The notes below the pieces were generated by a model that worked only from the letters and a program-made list of their open reading frames with translations, was not told where the DNA came from and did no database searches. Source: Chloroflexota bacterium (lineage in GTDB: Bacteria; Chloroflexota; FW602-bin22; JACPRP01). Taken from it: a DNA stretch of 35,870 nucleotides. The translations under genes and the position numbers were made by a program. Location of the stretch: the NCBI GenBank assembly GCA_016210495.1, contig JACQUC010000116.1, forward strand, positions 1-35,870, written 5' to 3'. Shown here piece by piece: positions 14,700-23,174 of this stretch; the first letter of the stretch is position 1; each line of letters opens with the position of its first letter.

Positions 14700-17600
14700 T
14701 TGACCACCAACGGCAGGTACACCCGGTCCCAAACGCCAAAGATCGCGTCGGATGTGTCCTGGGCGGCGTTAAACCCGTCCGTGGCGATGACCTTGACCAG
14801 GTATCGGTTCCCCGCCGAGAGCTCGGTAACATCCCACGCGTAGCTCGTGGCACCGACATTGATAGCGAGCGTTTCCCAATTAGCGCCGTTGTCGTTGCTA
14901 TAGAGGACCGCGTACGACAAAGTATCGCCGTCGCTATCGCTGCCCGACCACCGGACCGTCGTCTGCCCGCTGATCCGCTCGCCGCCGTTGGGGCTGAGGA
15001 CTGTGACCGTGGGCGCGTTTGCGCTGACCATCTTCTGCGCAATTTGCACGCCTCCTTGCTTGACGGCGATCTTGGCAGTGCCCGAAACATAAGGGATAGC
15101 CAGGACGAAGGGCGCGTTGGTCACTGTAATCGTCCCGGTGAGACCCTTCCCCTCTACCGTGAACAATACGTCGAAGCTCCGCTGGGCGAGCACGCCTCCG
15201 CTGGCGTTCTGGTATTCGAACGAGTAGGGCCCGGGTATGAGCGGGCTGAGCTCCGCCTCGGGCAGGAGGTACCAGTTGTCCAGGGTCGCCGTGCCGGTGA
15301 TGGATATGGTGCCGGCGGCGAGGATGGCCCGGGTAGAGGCGGGGCTCGTGGCAGACGTGGCGGCGTCGACGCGCTGATCGTTGAGAAGCTTGCCGTAGTC
15401 GTCGACGTCGACCCAGAATTCGTCGGCGGATGCACCCATAAAGCAGTAAACGTCGCGATGGTTAGTCCCGTCGATGTGATTACCCGTCACCTCAATTGGT
15501 ATGCGTTTCTCCACCCAGAGGCCGGGCGCCGCAGCCTTGCCGATACCGTGCAGGCGTTCTTCGAGCGGCAGGCAGAGATCGGTCGGCAGAGGGTCGTATT
15601 CTTCACACTGCAGACGCAATCCGTACGAGTGGCCAATCTCGTGCGCGAGGGTTCCTTCCGAGTCCCCGTTCGGCAGTTCCGACTGTCCCGACATAACTAT
15701 CACAGCATCCATCATCGAGCGAAAGGCAAGACCTCCGGTGTCCGGGAAGTCCCGAGTCCTACTCCTGAACCAGCCCACGGGCACGGTGGCGACAATTCGG
15801 TCGACCAAAGGGTTGGCGAGGTGCTCCTGTATGCTTAGGTCTCTGAGCCAGTTCCGCAACTGGTCTTCCGACAGGCGCCCATCGTCGCCGCGATACGGTT
15901 GGGTGCTGATCACCTGTGTGGATTTGTAGGGTGTGAAGCGCGGCTCGGAGACGGGAAACACGCCGCCCAGGAAATCGGTGCTGCTCTCATAGTAGGTGGT
16001 GAAACTGGAGAGCGACGCGTCCCAGTCCACGGGAAGGAATCTGATCGACAGGGTAGGGGAAATCGGGCCGCGAGGCCACTGAGTGTCGTAGACGCGAATG
16101 GATCGCGACGTAGCGGTGTTGTTCGTCTCGTTGGTCTCCGCGAACGTTCCCAGATAGTCCACCGTCGCCGATACCTGATAGGTGGTGCCAGTGGGGACGA
16201 GCGAGTCAGAGAAGAAATAGACCGTCTTGGTGACCTCGTTGGCGGCAAGACTGAGTGGGAAGAAGTGGTTGCCCGCCATCAGGGCGTGCTGCGCGTTCAC
16301 GTTGACTGCCTGGTACACGTAGAAGACGGTGTAGGTTGATGCGCCGTAGTTGAGCCGGACGGAGACATTGTCGACCGGGCCTGGTCCATCCTTGCGAACC
16401 ACGACCTTGACCCCGGTCGCCTTGTCCTTAACCAGGTCCTGTCCCTCAAGCACCTGGATGGGAAGCACGGCGTCGATGGAGAGGTCGACCTCGGGCCCAC
16501 GGTCGTAGAGGTACACGTTGTAACCGTTACCCGCGTAGTTGCCGATAAGGTTTCGAGCAGCAGAGACAAACGCAACGTAGCGCCCCGTGCTGTCAAAGGC
16601 AGGCTGGTAGGAATGCTGGTTCGCGTTGGCCCCGGTGGAGCTCTCGGTGATGCGCGCGGTCTGTCCCGTCCAACGGTCGTGGATGAAGGCGTCTTCCCAG
16701 CCGCCGGCGTCGTCGCTCACCAAATTCGTGGCGCGAGAAGAAAAAGCGACAAACCTTCCGTCCCCGTTAATGGACGGCCAAGATGAGGTATCGTTTGCCT
16801 GCACGCCATCGGAAGCGACGGAGACGCGGGTGGTCTGCGACGTCTGCCTATCGTGGACGAAGATGTCGCCGCGGTTGTTGGTATCACCCTGCACCAGGTT
16901 GCTAGCGAGGGATTGAAAAGCGACATAGCGACCATCGGCCGAGATGGAAGGCTTGACCGAACCCAGGTTTGCCTCTGCGCCGCCGGTGGCAATCGAGACG
17001 CGAGTGGTCTGTCTGGTGGCAGTGTCGTGAACAAAGACGTCGAGAGCGTTGTTCCGGTCGCAGCCGACATCGCACCACCCGTCTCCGTTCGTGTCGGTTC
17101 CGATCAGGTTGTCGGCGCCAGAAATGAAAGCGACGTAGCGGCCATCGGAGGAGATAGCCGGACAGTAGGAGCTGCCTAGCCAGGAGCCCTGTGCGCCGTT
17201 CGAGTGAACGGAGACGCGCCTAACATCCTCCACCACTTGGTCGTATACAAACACATCCGCCTGTCCGTTGGTGTCATTCTCGACTAGATTAGAGGCGTAG
17301 GAGCTGTATGCGACAAAGCGTCCGTCGGCAGAAAGAGCCGGTGCACACCCTCCCGGCGTTCCGTTTCCCTGCGTGCCATCTGAGGATACCGAGATGCGGG
17401 CTGTCATACCGGTTGCCTGGTCGTGGACAAAGACGTCTTCGACGCCGTTGGAATCCCCGGCGACAAGGTTTGTGGCGCTCGACCAGAACGCGATGTAGCG
17501 ACCGGTGGCGGAGATCACGGGCTTTGAGGAGCTCCCATTGGCTTGCGCGCCGGTTGATGACGCGGAAACGCGCGTTGTCTGGAGGGTCTGCCGGTCGTGG

Positions 17601-17866
17601 ACGAAGATGTCGGCCAAGGCGTTGGTGTCGCCAGCGACCAGAGTGTTGGCGCTTGACTCAAAAGCGACGTAACGTCCGTCGGCAGAGATGGACAAGCCCT
17701 CCAATCCGGAGTTCCCGAGGACCTGGGTCCCACCCGAAGCAACCGAGACAATGCTTATCGCGCCACCGCCTTGAGCGGTCCCGGTGTGGACTCTTTGGGT
17801 CACTAAAAGGACGGAAATGGCAAGGACTGAGGCGGCAATGCAAACAATCAACGGTTTGAGTTGCAT
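14696..17866 (-). CDS. Exported TolB-like propeller, CARDB and metzincin-like protease protein
   Basis: 1056 residues; the ATG at 17866 has AGGGAGGA 7 bases upstream. Residues 1-32 form a signal peptide or anchor (LIVCIAASVLAISVLLV). From about 40 to 460 there are roughly seven 60-residue PD40/TolB-type propeller repeats of the form SADGRYVAF...DIFVHDRQT..TTRVS. Residues about 470-600 are a CARDB-type adhesion domain (ETNETNNTAT). A protease domain follows with AHEIGHSYGL: H742, E743 and H746 fit a zinc site, and a CFMG Met-turn is at Met810. The position where metzincins carry the third histidine (752) is leucine. An Ig/FnIII-like domain (SPNGGERISG...) and the tail VYLPLVVK close the protein, a terminus I associate with Chloroflexota secreted proteins. 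It probably acts outside the cell as a surface or secreted protease or binding protein. The stop codon lies within a dispersed repeat. Confidence 0.8.
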   Translation of the reverse strand: MQLKPLIVCIAASVLAISVLLVTQRVHTGTAQGGGAISIVSVASGGTQVLGNSGLEGLSISADGRYVAFESSANTLVAGDTNALADIFVHDRQTLQTTRVSASSTGAQANGSSSKPVISATGRYIAFWSSATNLVAGDSNGVEDVFVHDQATGMTARISVSSDGTQGNGTPGGCAPALSADGRFVAYSSYASNLVENDTNGQADVFVYDQVVEDVRRVSVHSNGAQGSWLGSSYCPAISSDGRYVAFISGADNLIGTDTNGDGWCDVGCDRNNALDVFVHDTATRQTTRVSIATGGAEANLGSVKPSISADGRYVAFQSLASNLVQGDTNNRGDIFVHDRQTSQTTRVSVASDGVQANDTSSWPSINGDGRFVAFSSRATNLVSDDAGGWEDAFIHDRWTGQTARITESSTGANANQHSYQPAFDSTGRYVAFVSAARNLIGNYAGNGYNVYLYDRGPEVDLSIDAVLPIQVLEGQDLVKDKATGVKVVVRKDGPGPVDNVSVRLNYGASTYTVFYVYQAVNVNAQHALMAGNHFFPLSLAANEVTKTVYFFSDSLVPTGTTYQVSATVDYLGTFAETNETNNTATSRSIRVYDTQWPRGPISPTLSIRFLPVDWDASLSSFTTYYESSTDFLGGVFPVSEPRFTPYKSTQVISTQPYRGDDGRLSEDQLRNWLRDLSIQEHLANPLVDRIVATVPVGWFRSRTRDFPDTGGLAFRSMMDAVIVMSGQSELPNGDSEGTLAHEIGHSYGLRLQCEEYDPLPTDLCLPLEERLHGIGKAAAPGLWVEKRIPIEVTGNHIDGTNHRDVYCFMGASADEFWVDVDDYGKLLNDQRVDAATSATSPASTRAILAAGTISITGTATLDNWYLLPEAELSPLIPGPYSFEYQNASGGVLAQRSFDVLFTVEGKGLTGTITVTNAPFVLAIPYVSGTAKIAVKQGGVQIAQKMVSANAPTVTVLSPNGGERISGQTTVRWSGSDSDGDTLSYAVLYSNDNGANWETLAINVGATSYAWDVTELSAGNRYLVKVIATDGFNAAQDTSDAIFGVWDRVYLPLVVK

Positions 17867-18262
17867 GGCGTGTCCTCCCTATAGCTCCACCCGAAAAGCC
17901 GCGCTCGAGGCCGGGCCCGGCGCGGAATTCGCCGCGTAGGCCTTCTGCTCTACCCTGAGGGCCGCGCGCAGACCGAAACCGAACGTGGCCTCGCCACCGC
18001 GGGCGTCGTCCTCCAGGATCAACCCCACGGCCTCCGAGGACTCTGCTCTCTAGCTGCCAAATGACCCTATTCTAGATCGTTGCTAGCCAAAAGGCAATAT
18101 CCCCTTACGACGACGCCAACCGGCCTGGCGGCACTGAAATCACTCCACACTTTAGGTACGAACGTCCCTGAGAAATCGCATATTGACAATTGGGCCGCGA
18201 AGCGCTAAAAAAGAGTCGAGTTAATCTCTCGGGTTATCTTGGACATCAATGGAGGCAGGAAG
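17867..18262. other. Divergent intergenic region between the exported protein and the Mo/W enzyme
   Basis: About 395 bases. A 57-codon stretch without stops lies on the minus strand (18049-17879), ending in FGFGLRAALRVEQKAY and then AFRVEL, with its stop at 17879-17881 just before the Shine-Dalgarno of the next gene. Its only start is a GTG (18028) with a badly spaced site, so it could be a gene remnant or chance. The right part is less GC-rich and holds the candidate promoter at 18183-18211. Confidence 0.35.
18183..18211 (+). promoter_or_regulatory. Candidate promoter of the Mo/W oxidoreductase gene
   Basis: A perfect TTGACA (18183-18188) is followed after 17 bases by TAAAAA (18206-18211), 4 of 6 to the -10 consensus. 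The predicted start lies about 45 bases before the ATG at 18263. Confidence 0.45.
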
Positions 18263-20320
18263 ATGGCAACATCGCAAGCGCAGTGGATCGCTACCGACTG
18301 TACGATCTGCTATCACAGTTGTGGAATGAATGTGCTGGTTGAAGACGGCCGAATCACGAAGGTAGAGGGGTTGAAAGATCATCCCCTGAACAAAGGAGAG
18401 CTTTGCCCCAAAGGCCTCAGGGCCATGGACATAGTCTACCATCCGGATCGCCTCAAGTACCCTCAGAAACGGGTGAACGGCCGATGGGAGAGAATCTCCT
18501 GGGATGATGCCCTGGGAGAGATTGCCGATAAGCTGATTGGGCTGAAGAACGAGTTTGGGCCGGAGGTGCTCAGCATCTTTTCCGGCTCAATCGGCGTGGA
18601 AAACTTCGAGATGATGGAGCTTGCCCAGCGATTCAAGGGAGCGTTCGGGACGCCGAATTTCATCTCCGTCGAAGGAATCTGCTATCGCATGCGGATCCGG
18701 GCCCGGCAAATCACCTTTGGCAAGTATCCGGTTGAAGAGGCGGATACGAAGCTTTACGTCCTGTGGGGCCATAATCCGGAACAGTCCGACTTTCCTCTCG
18801 ACCTGGCCATACGGGAGAATATGCCCAAGGGTTCTAAGGTGGTGGTCATCGATCCCAAGCGCATCCCCCTGGCGAATCGCGCGGAAGTCTACTTGCCGGT
18901 GCGGCCCGGCACAGACGGGGCCCTCGCCCTCGCCTTGATGCACGTCATCGTCAAAGAGAAGCTGTACAAAGAGGACTTCATCAATCGCTTCACCGTCGGG
19001 TTCGACAAGTTGGTAGACCACGTCGAAGCTTATACCCCTGAATGGGCGGAGAAGATCACCTGGGTCCCGGCGGAGGATATCCGTAAGCTGGCCCGGCTCT
19101 ATGCCACCGCCGAAAGCGCCAGCATCTTTCAAGGAACCAACACTCAGGATCAAACGGCAAACGGCACCCAAAACAGCCGGGCCTTGGCCATCCTCCAAAC
19201 GATTACCGGCAACATCAACAATCCCGGGGGCTGGGTGGTGAGCCCCAGGCTGTCCTTGGGGGGCCTAGGGATCCGCTCGGATAAGGTCCCTATCGGGGCC
19301 GAAGAATACCCGCTCTTCTTCGAGGTGTGGGGGAGAAAGAGCCCCTACGGCCAGGTCGTTTGTTTCCCCGACAGTGTTCCGAACATCATCAAGGCCTTGA
19401 TCGTCACCGGAGGGAACCCTGTCGTGTCTCTCCCCGATTCCAACGCCTATAGAGAGGCGATGAAACGGCTGGATCTCCTGGTCGTCCTCGATCTTTTCAT
19501 GACCGAGACGGCTGAGTTGGCCAATTATGTGCTGCCAGGGTGTACGCACTTAGAGAAAAACGGGATCGCCTACAGCTACAATGTTTGCCACGGCCTTCCC
19601 TATCTTATGATGAGGAAGAAGGCCATCGAACCCCTGCACGAGAGTTGGTCCGAGTTCACGTTCTGGAAAGAACTAGCGAAGAGGGTGGGTTTTGGCGAGC
19701 TTTTCCCCTGGGAGACGGACGAGGGGGTCGTGGAGCACGAGCTGAAGCCTTCCGGCCTGAGCTTTAAGGAACTGAAGGAGGAGAAGGTGGCCGGCGCTTT
19801 CTACATGCAGAAGCAGTACGGGATGGACGAAGCAAAGAGTCTTCCCACGCCCTCAGGGAAGATCGAGATCTATTCCGAGACCATCAAGGACGCGGGGTTT
19901 GACCCCCTTCCTACCTACAAGGAGCCGGATCAGAGCCCGCTAGGCGACCCGGAGATGTTCGGGCGGTACCCGCTCGTCCTCACTACAGGGGCACGAAATC
20001 TGTATTACACTCACACCCAGCACCGGAATGTCCCGGCCCTGGGGAAAGGGGGTAAGGGTGCCTGCGCGGAGATTCATCCGAAAACAGCCGGGAAGTATGG
20101 GATCAAAGACGGAGACGACACAGTGGTGGAGTCGCCCCGCGGACAGATCAAGGTAAAGGCGCTCCTGACGACGGATCTTATGGAAGGGGTTGTGAGCATT
20201 CCCCACGGTTGGTCGGGTGACCAGAACGTGAATCTTCTGACGGACGTCCACCTGCGCGAGCCAGTGATGGGCTATCCGCAGATGAAGTCGCAGCTATGCT
20301 CTATCCGAAAACTGGGGTAG
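18263..20320 (+). CDS. Mo/W-bisPGD oxidoreductase (DMSO reductase superfamily) with [4Fe-4S]
   Basis: 685 residues from the ATG at 18263, which has GGAGG 7 bases upstream; an in-frame TTG at 18239 is less likely. Cys13, Cys16, Cys20 and Cys48 form the N-terminal iron-sulfur motif, followed by WDDALGEIADKL and the molybdopterin-binding lobes through a C-terminal aspartate-decarboxylase-like domain (PHGWSGDQNVN). Cys140 (in EGICYRMR) is at the expected metal-ligand position. It is followed by Tyr-Arg, not the His of formate dehydrogenases, and Tyr17 occupies the place of the key Asp13 of acetylene hydratase, so neither of those is a good match. There is no twin-arginine signal, so it should be cytoplasmic. 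No electron-transfer subunit gene is adjacent; only uspA follows, 22 bases on. The substrate is unknown. Confidence 0.85.
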   Translation: MATSQAQWIATDCTICYHSCGMNVLVEDGRITKVEGLKDHPLNKGELCPKGLRAMDIVYHPDRLKYPQKRVNGRWERISWDDALGEIADKLIGLKNEFGPEVLSIFSGSIGVENFEMMELAQRFKGAFGTPNFISVEGICYRMRIRARQITFGKYPVEEADTKLYVLWGHNPEQSDFPLDLAIRENMPKGSKVVVIDPKRIPLANRAEVYLPVRPGTDGALALALMHVIVKEKLYKEDFINRFTVGFDKLVDHVEAYTPEWAEKITWVPAEDIRKLARLYATAESASIFQGTNTQDQTANGTQNSRALAILQTITGNINNPGGWVVSPRLSLGGLGIRSDKVPIGAEEYPLFFEVWGRKSPYGQVVCFPDSVPNIIKALIVTGGNPVVSLPDSNAYREAMKRLDLLVVLDLFMTETAELANYVLPGCTHLEKNGIAYSYNVCHGLPYLMMRKKAIEPLHESWSEFTFWKELAKRVGFGELFPWETDEGVVEHELKPSGLSFKELKEEKVAGAFYMQKQYGMDEAKSLPTPSGKIEIYSETIKDAGFDPLPTYKEPDQSPLGDPEMFGRYPLVLTTGARNLYYTHTQHRNVPALGKGGKGACAEIHPKTAGKYGIKDGDDTVVESPRGQIKVKALLTTDLMEGVVSIPHGWSGDQNVNLLTDVHLREPVMGYPQMKSQLCSIRKLG

Positions 20321-20342
20321 ACAGGGCTAGAAGGAGGAAGGG

Positions 20343-20795
20343 ATGTACAACAGGGCTCTGGTGACCCTCGATGGCTCGGAACTGGCTGAAGAAGTCATCC
20401 CGTATGCCGAGGACATCGCGAGAAACATGGATTGCGAGCTAATCCTTATGCGCGTTGCGCCGCCTGCCCATGCCGTGCTGGAGGATGGTCGCATGGTTAG
20501 CACGGTGGACGCAGAGGTGGATCGGGTAAGGACCGAGCTCAGGGAGTATCTGGAGAAAGTGGCCGACGTGATGCGAGCCAAGGGGTTCAAGGTGCGCACG
20601 GTCGTGCAGTTTGGGGAGCCTGCCGAGGAGATCGTAGACTACGCCAGAGACAACGGCGTGGACCTAGTGGCGATGTCGACGCACGGGCGGAGTGGAGTAA
20701 GCAGGTGGGTGTACGGAAGCGTGGCCGACAGAGTTCTGAGAGGTGCATCCACGCCCATTCTGTTGATAAGGTCCACGGGGGCGACGCACGAATAG
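20343..20795 (+). CDS. Universal stress protein (UspA family)
   Basis: A single-domain 150-residue Usp protein, the usual length, with AGGAGG ahead of the ATG. The N-terminus RALVTLDGSELAEEV and the C-terminal STHGRSGVSRWVYGSVA, then ILLIRS, are typical. In the ATP-binding motif G-x2-G-x9-G-S/T the first glycine is serine, while GRSG and GS remain, so nucleotide binding is likely but not certain. The family gives protection during starvation and redox or respiratory stress in the cytoplasm. Starting 22 bases after the Mo/W oxidoreductase, it is probably in the same operon, which suggests a link to the redox conditions under which that enzyme is made. Confidence 0.9.
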   Translation: MYNRALVTLDGSELAEEVIPYAEDIARNMDCELILMRVAPPAHAVLEDGRMVSTVDAEVDRVRTELREYLEKVADVMRAKGFKVRTVVQFGEPAEEIVDYARDNGVDLVAMSTHGRSGVSRWVYGSVADRVLRGASTPILLIRSTGATHE

Positions 20796-20828
20796 GGGCC
20801 AGGGCGGGGGATAGGGGCCGGGGGCCAG

Positions 20829-20866
20829 AGTCCCCTCTCCCTCTGGGAGAGGGTTGGGGTGAGGGC
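20829..20866 (+). repeat. GGGAGAGGG-family hairpin repeat after uspA
   Basis: CCCTCTCCC (20833-20841), a TCT loop and GGGAGAGGG (20845-20853) make a perfect 9-pair hairpin, followed by TTGGGGTGAGGG. It starts 34 bases after the uspA stop in the same orientation relative to the upstream gene as the copies at 30064, 33437, 34981 and 35023. Confidence 0.75.
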
Positions 20867-20874
20867 ATAAGTAC

Positions 20875-20902
20875 GTGGGGCCTTGATTAATCGAGGCCCC
20901 AC
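20875..20902. terminator. Strong hairpin between uspA and the PBP gene
   Basis: GTGGGGCCT (20875-20883) pairs perfectly with AGGCCCCAC (20894-20902) around TGATTAATCG. There is no T-run, so it may be a Rho-dependent end, an RNA-stability structure or part of the adjacent repeat. Confidence 0.45.
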
Positions 20903-20906
20903 ACTG

Positions 20907-20936
20907 TTGCACGATGATGTCGTGTACGGTTATCAT
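20907..20936 (+). promoter_or_regulatory. Candidate promoter of the PBP-haem gene run
   Basis: TTGCAC (20907-20912) and TATCAT (20931-20936) are 18 bases apart, 4 of 6 and 5 of 6 to consensus. They lie about 30 bases before the ATG at 20966 and directly after the hairpin that closes the uspA region. Confidence 0.45.
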
Positions 20937-20965
20937 ATAGGAGCTATTCTTCTCGGGAGGCAAGG

Positions 20966-23173
20966 ATGCGACGTCGTCGCAGGTCGTCGAGACTGCCGGT
21001 TCTCCTCGTGCTGCTTCTGCTGGTGGTGGGCGGGAGCGTGGCACTCGCCAGGACGAACGTCTTTCGAGGGGTAGTCCCGGCGGGGCCTGTTGCCCAGGCC
21101 CCGCCGGCTGTCACGCCTACTCCTGCGCCACCATCGCCCGATAGGACGGCCGAGCGCTTCTTCAGCGCCTGGGAGCGCGGCGATTACGACGCTATGTACG
21201 ACACACTTTCCGCCCAGGCGAGGAACGTGATCCCGAAGGAGCGTTTTGTTGGACGCTACCGCGCGATCAACGCCGGCGCGTCCATCGTGTCGGTTTCGGT
21301 CACCCGACAGCCGGCACGCCGGCCTTCGGCAGCGTTACAGCCGTCACCGGCGAAAGGGCCGAAGGATAGTAAGACGACGAGCACTCCCCTACCGGCATCG
21401 CAAGCCTCAATGGAAGCCCCGTATGAAGTGACGATGCGCAGCGCCAGGTTTGGCGATCTTGCGGAAGAAAACGCGCTTCCTCTGGTGAGCGAGGGCGATG
21501 ACTGGCGAGTGGAGTGGGCCCCGGGATTGATCTTCAAAGGTCTGACGGATCAGAACCTTGTCCGGGTGCTGCCCGACAATCCCGTTCGCGGCAGTATTCT
21601 CGATCGCAAAGGGAGGCCGCTGGCCGCGGAGGGCAAGGTGCTCAGCATTGGCGTGATCCCCAAGTTCGTGCAGGACGAGAGCCAGGTGGTTGGCGTGTTG
21701 AGCGAGCATCTGGGCATGAAACCCGAGGATGTGAAGGCCCGTTACGCCAGAGCCCAGCCGGACTGGTGGGTGCCGCTGCGGGACCTGCCGCAGGAGAAGC
21801 GGCCTGAGGCGGAGGCAAAGCTGGGCCAGATAGCGGGGATCGCCTTGAGGGACAAGCCTATGCGCGTGTACCCGAGCGGCCCGATAGCGGCTCACCTGAT
21901 CGGTTACGTAGCCAAAGTGAACGCCGACGATTTGAAGAGGCTGGCGGCAAAAGGCTACGAAGAGGATGACTTCATCGGCCGCCAGGGAATCGAGGCCTGG
22001 GGCGAGGAGACGCTGGCAGGCGAGAAGGGCGGCAAGCTGGTCATCGCCACGCAGGCGGGAGCGACGGTCAGAACCATTGCCGAGAGGCAGGCAAAAGCGG
22101 GCGGCGACGTGCAGCTCACAATCGACGTGGACGTGCAGCGTATGGCGGAGAAGGCGCTCGGGGAAAAAACCGGCAGCGTAGTGATTCTCGATGCCCGCGA
22201 TAACTCGATTCTCGCCCTGGTGAGTCATCCGGCTTTCGATCCCAACGGATTCGTCCTGGGGTTTTCGGTGGAGGAGTGGAAAAAGCTGGCCGACGACGAG
22301 CGCCGTCCGTTCCAGAATCGCGCGAGCCTGAGCACGTATCCCACCGGCTCGATCTTCAAGGTGGTCACGATGGCGGCGGGGCTAGAGAAAGGCGGCTACC
22401 GTCCTGACTCGGTGTTCAACTCCACGGGCACGTGGGATGGTCTCGGGGGAGGCGTGGTACTGAGAAACTGGCTGCCGCAAGGGCACGGCAGAATCAATCT
22501 CGTGGACGGACTTGGGGCATCGGACAACATCGTGTTTTACGAGCTGGGAAAGAAGCTGGACACGATCGATTCGACGATCCTGCCAGGCTTCGCGCGGCAA
22601 TTTGGCCTGGGCGAGGCGCCGGGAACGGTGGGCTTGCCAGAGGCCGAGGGAACCGTCCCAGACCCTGAATGGAAGAGGGCGAAGCTGCGCCAGGGATGGT
22701 ATATGGGTGATACGGTGAATCTGGCCATCGGCCAGGGCTTCCTGGAGGCGACGCCTCTACAGGTGGCGAACCTCTTCTCAGCGTTGGCCGCGGGCGGCAG
22801 CCTCCGGACGCCGGTGCTGGTGAGACGCGCGGGCGTCGGCACGGCGGCAAAGGAGTACGGGGCCACAGAGAAGCGCAAGCTGCCCGTCTCGCCCGCGAAC
22901 CTGGGCGCGATCCGGGAGGGGATGAAGCGAACGGCGGCCAGCGCCATCGGGACGGCGAACTACGCTTTCAAGGGCTTTCGGATTCCCACGGCGGCCAAGA
23001 CGGGCTCGGCCGAGAATCAGAATCCCGATGCCCACGCCTGGTTTGCCGGCTACGCGCCGGCCGATGCGCCCGAGGTCGTGGTCACGGTAATGGTCGAGGG
23101 CGGCAAAGCGGGGGGTGAGGTCGCGGCACCTCTGGCGCGCCAGTTTCTGGAGGCGTATTTCGCGGGGAGGTAG
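20966..23173 (+). CDS. Class B penicillin-binding protein (transpeptidase, MecA_N-containing)
   Basis: 735 residues; GGGAGG precedes the ATG. A basic N-terminus and one membrane helix (LPVLLVLLLLVVGGSVAL) anchor it with the catalytic part outside. Residues about 55-190 (RTAERFFSAWERGDYDAMY) form an NTF2-like MecA_N-type domain, then comes the PBP dimerisation domain (NPVRGSILDRKGRPLA). The transpeptidase domain has the three active-site motifs: SIFK with Ser462 and Lys465, SDN at 519-521 and KTG at 678-680. It cross-links peptidoglycan during elongation or division. It resembles the PbpA/PBP2a group of Gram-positive and Chloroflexota-type bacteria. A MecA_N domain does not by itself mean beta-lactam resistance. 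hemE starts one base after its stop, so they are cotranscribed, an unusual coupling of wall and haem synthesis. Confidence 0.9.
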   Translation: MRRRRRSSRLPVLLVLLLLVVGGSVALARTNVFRGVVPAGPVAQAPPAVTPTPAPPSPDRTAERFFSAWERGDYDAMYDTLSAQARNVIPKERFVGRYRAINAGASIVSVSVTRQPARRPSAALQPSPAKGPKDSKTTSTPLPASQASMEAPYEVTMRSARFGDLAEENALPLVSEGDDWRVEWAPGLIFKGLTDQNLVRVLPDNPVRGSILDRKGRPLAAEGKVLSIGVIPKFVQDESQVVGVLSEHLGMKPEDVKARYARAQPDWWVPLRDLPQEKRPEAEAKLGQIAGIALRDKPMRVYPSGPIAAHLIGYVAKVNADDLKRLAAKGYEEDDFIGRQGIEAWGEETLAGEKGGKLVIATQAGATVRTIAERQAKAGGDVQLTIDVDVQRMAEKALGEKTGSVVILDARDNSILALVSHPAFDPNGFVLGFSVEEWKKLADDERRPFQNRASLSTYPTGSIFKVVTMAAGLEKGGYRPDSVFNSTGTWDGLGGGVVLRNWLPQGHGRINLVDGLGASDNIVFYELGKKLDTIDSTILPGFARQFGLGEAPGTVGLPEAEGTVPDPEWKRAKLRQGWYMGDTVNLAIGQGFLEATPLQVANLFSALAAGGSLRTPVLVRRAGVGTAAKEYGATEKRKLPVSPANLGAIREGMKRTAASAIGTANYAFKGFRIPTAAKTGSAENQNPDAHAWFAGYAPADAPEVVVTVMVEGGKAGGEVAAPLARQFLEAYFAGR

Positions 23174-23174
23174 A

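Noticed and set aside
14636..15838. A 400-residue plus-strand frame opposite the propeller-protease gene
   Set aside because: Antisense shadow in high-GC DNA; the minus-strand frame has clear domains, a signal peptide and a ribosome-binding site.
21256..22950. Resistance-type MecA (beta-lactam resistance)
   Set aside because: The MecA_N-like domain occurs in ordinary class B PBPs; nothing in the sequence indicates low-affinity resistance.
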